A stretch of DNA of 12,895 bases from Candidatus Tepidiaquacellales bacterium UBA6667 (lineage in GTDB: Bacteria; Bacteroidota; Ignavibacteria; Tepidaquicellales; Tepidaquicellaceae): contig DKKL01000040.1 of assembly GCA_002455255.1 (NCBI GenBank), forward strand, positions 146,428 through 159,322. Reading direction: 5' to 3'. This document shows positions 6,734 to 12,895 of this stretch, one piece after another (positions within the stretch are counted from its first letter, which is position 1; every line of letters begins with the position of its first letter). Below the pieces are notes generated by a model that was not told where the DNA came from, did not search any database, and worked only from the letters and a program-made list of their open reading frames with translations. Made by a program: the position numbers and the translations under genes.

Positions 6734-9700
6734 ATGTTTAAGTTTTTAACAAAATTGTTTCCATCAAAGAATGAAAAGGATGTTAAAGCAATTCTTCCGC
6801 TTATTGATGAAATAAATGAACATTGGGAATCAATAAGAAATATTTCAGATGAAGAACTAAAAAATAAAACTGTAGAATTCAGAAATAGAATAAAAGAAGA
6901 AACTAAAGAAACCGATGCTAAAATAGACGAGATTCGTGAAAAATTAAAAACCGATGTACCGCATGAAGAAAGAGAAATTCTACAAACATCACTTAATGAT
7001 TTAAACAAAGAATATTTTGAAATTTTACAAGCAGTTCTGGATGATATTTTACCGGAAGCATTTGCTGTTGTAAAAGAAACTTGCAGCAGACTTGTTGGAA
7101 AACAATATGAAGCAGCAGGAAATAAAATTGTATGGAACATGGTTCCATATGATGTTCAATTGCTCGGAGGTATAGTATTACATCAGGGGAAAATTGCAGA
7201 AATGGCAACAGGTGAGGGTAAAACACTCGTAGCCACTTTGCCATTATATCTGAATTCACTTTCAGGTAAAGGTGTCCATCTGATAACAGTTAATGACTAT
7301 CTTGCAAAAAGGGATAGCGAATGGATGTCACCAATTTTTGATTTTCATGGTATTACTGTTGGTGTGATTCTAAATGATATGGATTCGAACAAGAGAAGAG
7401 AAATGTATAGCCGTGATATAACTTACGGAACGAATAATGAGTTTGGGTTTGATTATCTCAGAGATAATATGGTAGTTGATAAAAATTATCTTGTACAGAG
7501 AGAACATTATTTTGCAATTGTGGATGAGGTTGATTCCGTTTTAATTGATGAAGCAAGAACTCCATTGATAATTTCAGGACCGGTAGAAGTAAGTGCACAT
7601 AAATTTGATGAATTAAATCCCAAAATAAAAAAACTTTTTGAAGCACAAAGAAAGTTAGTCTCTGAATTAGTTTCAAAAGCAGAAAAATTTCTTTCTAATG
7701 AAAACATATCCAAAGAAGAGAGAGAGGAAGCAGGTTTACTTTTATTAAGAGCAAACAGAGGTCTGCCGAAACATAAGCAAGTTCAAAAAATACTTTCTGA
7801 ACCTGCTAATAAATCACTGATGCAGCAGACTGAAATGTTTTATCTTAGAGATAATTCCAAAGAAATGCATAAAGTTGATGATGAATTATATTTCGTTATA
7901 GATGAAAAATCACATATAACCGATTTAACAGAAAAAGGAAGAGAATTTTTAGCACCTTCTGCAGTTGAAAGAGAATTTTTCATCTTACCGGATGTAGGAA
8001 CAGAAATTGCTAATATTGAAAATACTGAGTCATTAACTACTGAAGAAAAAGAACTGAAAAAGGATGAACTATCTAAAATTTACTCCGAAAGAAGCGATAG
8101 ACTTCATACAGTTCAGCAGTTGCTAAAGGCGTATGCCCTTTATGAAAAAGATGTGGAATATGTTATACAAGATAGTAAAGTAATGATAGTGGATGAATTT
8201 ACCGGCAGAGTGTTATCAGGAAGAAGATATTCTGAAGGATTACATCAGGCAATTGAAGCAAAAGAAGGAGTAAAAGTTGAAAAAGATACTCAAACTCTCG
8301 CAACTATTACTTTACAAAATTATTTCAGATTATACAAAAAGTTAGCGGGTATGACAGGAACTGCTGAAACTGAAGCAGGTGAATTTTATGATATATATAA
8401 ACTTGATGTTGTTGTTATTCCGACAAACAAACCAATTGTTAGGGATGATGCAAATGATCAGATATATAAAACCAAACGTGAGAAATATAATGCGGTAATT
8501 GACGAAATTGAAAGAATTAGAAGAGAAAAGAGAGCAGTATTAGTAGGTACGACAAGTGTTGAGGTTTCGGAAATTATATCCAGATTGTTAAAAAGAAAAA
8601 ATATACCTCATGAAGTGTTAAATGCAAAACAAAATCAAAGAGAAGCTCAGATAGTTGCAAATGCAGGACTTCCGGGTGCGGTTATGATTGCGACTAATAT
8701 GGCAGGAAGAGGTACGGATATTAAGTTAGGTCCCGGAGTTGCTGAAGCAGGGGGACTTCACATTATTGGTACCGAAAGACATGAATCAAGAAGAATAGAC
8801 AGACAGTTGAGAGGAAGATCAGGACGACAAGGAGATCCGGGGTCTTCAAGATTTTATTTATCACTTGAAGATGATCTGATGAGATTATTCGGAAATGAAA
8901 GAATTGCAAATGTTATGCAACGACTTGGAATGAAGGAAGGTGAGGCAATCGAACACTCTATGATTACAAGTTCTGTGGAACGTGCACAGAAAAAAGTAGA
9001 AGAGAATAATTTTGCCATAAGAAAAAGATTACTTGAGTATGATAATGTAATGAATCAGCAACGAGAGATTATATACGCAAAAAGAAGACAGGCTTTAATG
9101 GGTGAAAGACTGAAAGATGAAATTCTTGAAATGTCTTATAAACAAATTGATTTAATTGTAGATAAATATTTTGAAGAAACAGATCTCGAAGGATTAAAAG
9201 ATGAAATTCAAAGAACATTCCTTGTAAGACTGGAAGTTACACCTGAGCAATTTCAAAAATTAGGTGAACACGGACTTAAAGATTTGATTCAAAAAGAAGT
9301 AATTGAATTTTATGACAGAAAAGAAGAGAGATATGGCTCAGAACTTATGGGGCAAATTGAAAGATTTGCAGTATTAAGTATAATAGATGAAAAATGGAAA
9401 GAACATCTGAGAGAAATGGATGACCTAAAAGAAGGAATAAACTTTAGAGCTTATGGTCAAAAAGATCCATTGATTGAATATAAAATGGATGGGTTTAAGA
9501 TGTTTGAAGAAATGATGGATACTATTTCAGTTGATATTATAAACTTCATATTTAAATTTACAACACAGGCAACAGATAAAACTCCTGCAATAGATACACC
9601 AAAGCAGACTAACTTATCAAGAGTGAGAACATCACATGCTTCATCACAGAATATGGGATTTTTCGGAGGAAATGAACCGGTTCCAACTAATCAGAATCAA

Positions 9701-9814
9701 AATACCGGTGGTAAAGTTGAAACAATCAAAGTAGGACCAAAGATTGGAAGAAATGATCCTTGTCATTGCGGAAGCGGAAAAAAATATAAAAATTGCCACG
9801 GTAAGAACGCATAA
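6734..9814 (+). CDS. secA: Preprotein translocase ATPase SecA
   Basis: SecA is the motor ATPase that pushes unfolded preproteins through the SecYEG channel. Visible motifs in order: the Q-motif region YDVQLLGGIVLHQGKIAEM; Walker A MATGEGKTL at 157-165; TVNDYLAKRD; Walker B DEVD at 264-267 followed by SVLIDEARTPLIISG; the preprotein cross-linking region (GREFLAP ... LLKAYALYEKDVEYV); GMTGTAETE; TNMAGRGTDIKLG from 654; and HESRRIDRQLRGRSGRQGDPGSSRF in motor domain 2. The scaffold and wing domains follow, and then a C-terminal zinc-binding tail with C1010, C1012, C1021 and H1022, the SecB/ribosome-contact element. At 1026 residues it is about 125 longer than the E. coli protein; much of the excess lies at about 290-400 (HKFDELNPKIKK to LYFVIDEKSHI), as in Bacteroidota/Chlorobiota SecA. 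It starts with ATG without a Shine-Dalgarno and is followed by a terminator. Confidence 0.98.
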   Translation: MFKFLTKLFPSKNEKDVKAILPLIDEINEHWESIRNISDEELKNKTVEFRNRIKEETKETDAKIDEIREKLKTDVPHEEREILQTSLNDLNKEYFEILQAVLDDILPEAFAVVKETCSRLVGKQYEAAGNKIVWNMVPYDVQLLGGIVLHQGKIAEMATGEGKTLVATLPLYLNSLSGKGVHLITVNDYLAKRDSEWMSPIFDFHGITVGVILNDMDSNKRREMYSRDITYGTNNEFGFDYLRDNMVVDKNYLVQREHYFAIVDEVDSVLIDEARTPLIISGPVEVSAHKFDELNPKIKKLFEAQRKLVSELVSKAEKFLSNENISKEEREEAGLLLLRANRGLPKHKQVQKILSEPANKSLMQQTEMFYLRDNSKEMHKVDDELYFVIDEKSHITDLTEKGREFLAPSAVEREFFILPDVGTEIANIENTESLTTEEKELKKDELSKIYSERSDRLHTVQQLLKAYALYEKDVEYVIQDSKVMIVDEFTGRVLSGRRYSEGLHQAIEAKEGVKVEKDTQTLATITLQNYFRLYKKLAGMTGTAETEAGEFYDIYKLDVVVIPTNKPIVRDDANDQIYKTKREKYNAVIDEIERIRREKRAVLVGTTSVEVSEIISRLLKRKNIPHEVLNAKQNQREAQIVANAGLPGAVMIATNMAGRGTDIKLGPGVAEAGGLHIIGTERHESRRIDRQLRGRSGRQGDPGSSRFYLSLEDDLMRLFGNERIANVMQRLGMKEGEAIEHSMITSSVERAQKKVEENNFAIRKRLLEYDNVMNQQREIIYAKRRQALMGERLKDEILEMSYKQIDLIVDKYFEETDLEGLKDEIQRTFLVRLEVTPEQFQKLGEHGLKDLIQKEVIEFYDRKEERYGSELMGQIERFAVLSIIDEKWKEHLREMDDLKEGINFRAYGQKDPLIEYKMDGFKMFEEMMDTISVDIINFIFKFTTQATDKTPAIDTPKQTNLSRVRTSHASSQNMGFFGGNEPVPTNQNQNTGGKVETIKVGPKIGRNDPCHCGSGKKYKNCHGKNA

Positions 9815-9819
9815 TTATA

Positions 9820-9853
9820 AAAAAGCAGATTCTATATTTTGAATCTGCTTTTT
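9820..9853. terminator. Bidirectional intrinsic terminator between convergent genes
   Basis: A perfect 13-base stem (AAAAAGCAGATTC at 9820-9832 paired with GAATCTGCTTTTT at 9841-9853) encloses the 8-base loop TATATTTT. The T run on the plus strand (five T) serves secA, and the T run on the minus strand (six T) serves the regulator gene. The right arm and the loop encode the last residues and stop codon of the minus-strand gene, so coding and terminator sequence overlap. The GC core is short, but the symmetry and position make the call strong. Confidence 0.88.
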
Positions 9854-12800
9854 ATATCCTTAAAATAATTCACATACTTTTCTTCACTGATATCATATTC
9901 TTTTTTTAATGCTTTTTTATGAAGTTCATAAATGAATTTCATTTTTGAAAAATCTTCTGTTTTATTATAAATATTCAATAACTCCCCTGTCACATTTTCA
10001 TCTGAAGGGTCAAAAAGATATAACTTCTCAAGCAGATTAATATATTTATCAAATCTTTTATTTTTCTGATAATAACTTAGTAAATTTGAAGTAACTTTTT
10101 GGAAATTATATTTCAAATTTTCCCTTATATCCTCCACCCAGTTTAAATATATATTCGGTAAAAATTCATTTTTAAATAGTGAAACTGCTGATTCATTATT
10201 TTCAATATCATTACTTTCACAATTTTTAAGAAATTCATAGATATCAAAATAAAAATTTATATTATATTTTTCATTTAGGAACGAATACTTTTTATCTTTA
10301 ATTCCCAGTACATCTTTTACATCAAACCCTGATATATTCCTGATAAAGAACATTTGAAGTGATTTTCTCACTTTATTTAGCTCAACATCAATTACAGCAT
10401 TCAGATTATTACTGTTAGTATTATAAAACAATTCATTTATTATAATTTCTTTGGTGATATCTTTTTTATTATATGTTTTTAAAAGTAAAAATATCATTAT
10501 AAGTTTAGATTTTGGACGTTCCCAAATTTCATCTTCTATGAGTTTGTTGTTTATATAAATTTCATTGTTATCAAGGAAGTTCACTTTTATTGAGATTTCA
10601 ATTTTATCGGAAACAGGTTTGGAAACTTTTGCATTATTAAATACGGAATTTAGATAATCAATACATATTTTATTTTTAAATGCATAACTAAAGACGTAAT
10701 TTAATTTGTTCAGTTTTGATCTGAACAGTATATAATTTTCATATCCATATTTTTCTGATAAATTGATAAAACCGGAAAAAGTAGTTTTAAAATTTGCCAA
10801 TTCGTCGTTAATAGCATAGAGATAAGATTCGCAAAGTAAAATGAATGCCTGATTGAAAAGAGTGAAATTTTCTTTTTTAATTTTATTTATTTCGTTGAAA
10901 AGATTTTTAATTTTTTGCGGCTCATTTAAAAGTATATAAGATTCCAACTCAAGAATTAGTTTTCGGGTTTTAGAAACTGCATATTCTTCTGTGTTTTCAA
11001 GATAATAAATTACTTTTGCAGGCTGGTTTATAAGATTGAAACAGAATAGAATTAATGAATCAATAAAATAAATATAATTTTTCAAATAAGTATTTCGCTT
11101 TATATTCTCAAGTTGATTTATAGTCTCTCTGATTTCAAGTGTCAAAAATCGCTGAAGAACTTTTTGAAATTCAAATTGATTTTTATAAGCGAGGAAAAGT
11201 GTTTTGTTTTTTTCTTTATTTTTTTCTTTTAATTTTTCAAAATAGAAGTTATAATCTTTAAGATTATAACTTGTGAAAAGTGCGAAACAAAGCTGACTAA
11301 AATTTGATAAGTCAAATCTTTCTACATCAAAATTACTTTTTATAAAATTAATCACTAAATTACCTGTTTTATAATCACCGTAATCAAAAAATATAAGAAG
11401 TGAAAAAATGCTTTCAATAAAATTATTATCTTTTGAACTTTTTTTGCCCTCTTCAAATTCATTCATCAATTTTTTAAATATTTTTTTAAGACGAATGATT
11501 AAATCTGTATTTTCTGAATTTTTCCCTGTTGTGATATAAGTTTTAATTAAAGTAATTAAAAACTGAATCTCCTGGTCAGGTGTAAGTTTGAAAGTCAGTA
11601 TATGTTTTGCAATATCTATATTCACCGGGGAAATGCCATATTTCAGAAAATTACAATTGCTTATAAGCATTAATATCTCAGTATAGTAAAGTAAATCCTG
11701 TTTTTTAAGTTTACTTTTCGGAATTAAAATTTCATCATGATTTTTAAGTTTAAATCTTTTTATGAGTAAATTTCTCAGATAAGAAAGAGTTTTATCAAGA
11801 TTTTTTTCAATATAAACGTAAGTATTTACATTTAGAAGAATATACTCCAACGAGTCTTTGAAGTTTTGATCTTCAATTTCAAGTATTTTATTATATAAAT
11901 TACTCGAATGGATTAAAAATAATTTTTCTGTAGCATAAAGTCTAATCCAGTTTCTAACTGTTTGATAATCCTTAGCATCTATTAAATAATTAAGTGCAAT
12001 ATATTCACTCCTCCAGTCTCCATTATTCAAATAGTGCTTACCTAATACATTAAATAACTTCGTTAATTCATTTGTTTTTAAATGAGTTAACGAATTTTTA
12101 TTCAAGTATTCTTTAAATAGTTCGTGGTATTTAAATACATCCCCTTCTTTGTTTATAAACAGATTACTATTAAAAAATTTTAGTATTAATTCATATCCGT
12201 TTTTAAAACCGAGAACATTTTCAATTATATTTTTATCAAGATATTCCAGATATGATGTCAAATATAAAAACTTTTTTTCCTCTTTTGTAAGTTGGTTTGT
12301 TATTTCATTTGAAAAATAATTAAACAAATCTACCTTAGAGTTTGCAATATTTTCCAGTTTTACTCTGTCAAAATCATTTACAAGTAGGATTAACTGTACG
12401 GCAGTAATCCAACCCTCAGTGGATTCAAGGAATTTCTGAAGCAGATCTTTTTCAATTATAATTTTCTTATTTTTCTTCTTTAGAAGTGTAAAAAATTTAT
12501 TATAATCACTTTCAGAAAAAGCGAGGTCATCTTTTGTAATCCTGCCAAGCCAGTTTTTAGCAAGAAACTTTGTATAATTTATTTTGTCCGGATTTCTTCT
12601 CGTTATAAATACGAAATGAACATTAGAAGACAGATAATCCATAAAATAATTTAACGCAGCACAAACCTCATCGCTTTCATCAATATTATGAAAATCATCA
12701 AGGAAAATGTGTATATTTTTCTTTTTTTTCTCCAGATACAAAAATAAATCATTTGAAAAAGAAGCAATCAGATTAAATATTTTATTTTCAAGAGTTGTGT

Positions 12801-12894
12801 TTTGGTTAGTAGCAATAATTTTTTTAATGCTTTCTGAGAAGGTTGAGTCAGGAATATTTTTTTGAAAAGCCAAGGCAAGCAAAAGGAAAAAATT
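9832..12894 (-). CDS. Large MalT-like STAND ATPase regulator with SARP/BTAD output, 5' end cut by window edge
   Basis: The frame is open to the window edge, with codons for NFFL before a TTG at 12882, so the true start and probably Walker A lie outside. Residues here count from that TTG. Residues ~1-260 look like the NTPase and winged-helix part of a MalT/LuxR-type STAND protein: Walker B IHIFLDDFH (57-65), VFITRRNP (91-98) as the sensor strand, then WLGRITKDDLAFSESD and the FLESTEGWITAVQLIL and FLYLTSYLEYLD segments. Residues ~270-750 are helical and TPR-like. Residues ~755-860 resemble the OmpR/SARP winged helix (NNEIYINNKLI ... WERPKSKLIMIFLLL). From ~865 comes a bacterial transcriptional activator domain: FYFDIYEFL, FLPNIYLNWVEDIRENL and LFDPSDENVTGELLNIY. 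The product would sense a ligand or partner through the STAND/TPR part and activate transcription. Its targets are not visible. It converges on secA and shares its terminator. Confidence 0.85.
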   Translation of the reverse strand, partial: NFFLLLALAFQKNIPDSTFSESIKKIIATNQNTTLENKIFNLIASFSNDLFLYLEKKKKNIHIFLDDFHNIDESDEVCAALNYFMDYLSSNVHFVFITRRNPDKINYTKFLAKNWLGRITKDDLAFSESDYNKFFTLLKKKNKKIIIEKDLLQKFLESTEGWITAVQLILLVNDFDRVKLENIANSKVDLFNYFSNEITNQLTKEEKKFLYLTSYLEYLDKNIIENVLGFKNGYELILKFFNSNLFINKEGDVFKYHELFKEYLNKNSLTHLKTNELTKLFNVLGKHYLNNGDWRSEYIALNYLIDAKDYQTVRNWIRLYATEKLFLIHSSNLYNKILEIEDQNFKDSLEYILLNVNTYVYIEKNLDKTLSYLRNLLIKRFKLKNHDEILIPKSKLKKQDLLYYTEILMLISNCNFLKYGISPVNIDIAKHILTFKLTPDQEIQFLITLIKTYITTGKNSENTDLIIRLKKIFKKLMNEFEEGKKSSKDNNFIESIFSLLIFFDYGDYKTGNLVINFIKSNFDVERFDLSNFSQLCFALFTSYNLKDYNFYFEKLKEKNKEKNKTLFLAYKNQFEFQKVLQRFLTLEIRETINQLENIKRNTYLKNYIYFIDSLILFCFNLINQPAKVIYYLENTEEYAVSKTRKLILELESYILLNEPQKIKNLFNEINKIKKENFTLFNQAFILLCESYLYAINDELANFKTTFSGFINLSEKYGYENYILFRSKLNKLNYVFSYAFKNKICIDYLNSVFNNAKVSKPVSDKIEISIKVNFLDNNEIYINNKLIEDEIWERPKSKLIMIFLLLKTYNKKDITKEIIINELFYNTNSNNLNAVIDVELNKVRKSLQMFFIRNISGFDVKDVLGIKDKKYSFLNEKYNINFYFDIYEFLKNCESNDIENNESAVSLFKNEFLPNIYLNWVEDIRENLKYNFQKVTSNLLSYYQKNKRFDKYINLLEKLYLFDPSDENVTGELLNIYNKTEDFSKMKFIYELHKKALKKEYDISEEKYVNYFKDIKSRFKI

Positions 12895-12895
12895 T

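Noticed and set aside
6598..7140. Minus-strand reading frame across the intergenic region and the secA start
   Set aside because: Most of it is antisense to the conserved N-terminus of SecA; the product is Ser/Phe/Leu-rich with no recognisable domain.

Overview
The window is AT-rich (roughly 30% G+C by eye) and densely coded, with nine genes and no intergenic gap above about 160 bases. It looks like chromosomal core sequence from a Bacteroidota/Chlorobiota/Ignavibacteriota-type bacterium (FCB group). The reasons are the Bacteroidota-style isoleucyl-tRNA synthetase, the ileS - TraR/DksA - lspA gene order, the enlarged SecA with a C-terminal zinc motif, A/T-rich leaders without Shine-Dalgarno sequences before several genes, and a large ATPase-TPR-SARP regulator. 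The assignment to Ignavibacteria rather than another FCB lineage is a guess. No mobile element, CRISPR array, tRNA or rRNA was seen.

Layout. Positions 2-1654 (+) hold a compact three-gene set: an ECF sigma factor whose 5' end lies outside the window, a one-pass membrane protein that is probably its anti-sigma factor, and a small exported Spy/CpxP-like helical protein. The two gaps are 9 bases each, which suggests one operon for envelope-stress signalling. Positions 1747-6243 (+) hold ileS, a TraR/DksA-type zinc-finger protein with a lysine-rich N-terminal tail, and lspA, almost contiguous. Ending 4 bases away and converging is a small 2[4Fe-4S] ferredoxin gene (6248-6580, -). A 153-base divergent intergenic region, containing a near-palindrome, separates it from secA (6734-9814, +). 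secA converges on a very large minus-strand regulator gene (9832 to the window edge). Both genes end in a shared bidirectional terminator hairpin that overlaps the last codons of the regulator.

How the genes work together. ileS charges tRNA-Ile, lspA matures lipoproteins and secA drives Sec export, so the middle of the window is housekeeping translation and envelope biogenesis. The flanks are regulatory: an ECF/anti-sigma module on the left and a MalT-like STAND ATPase with a SARP-type DNA-binding/BTAD output on the right. The most noteworthy details are the swapped class I signature of IleRS (GIHH instead of HIGH), the six-cysteine finger and histone-like tail of the DksA relative, and the STAND-TPR-SARP architecture. 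I found no clearly new multi-gene system.
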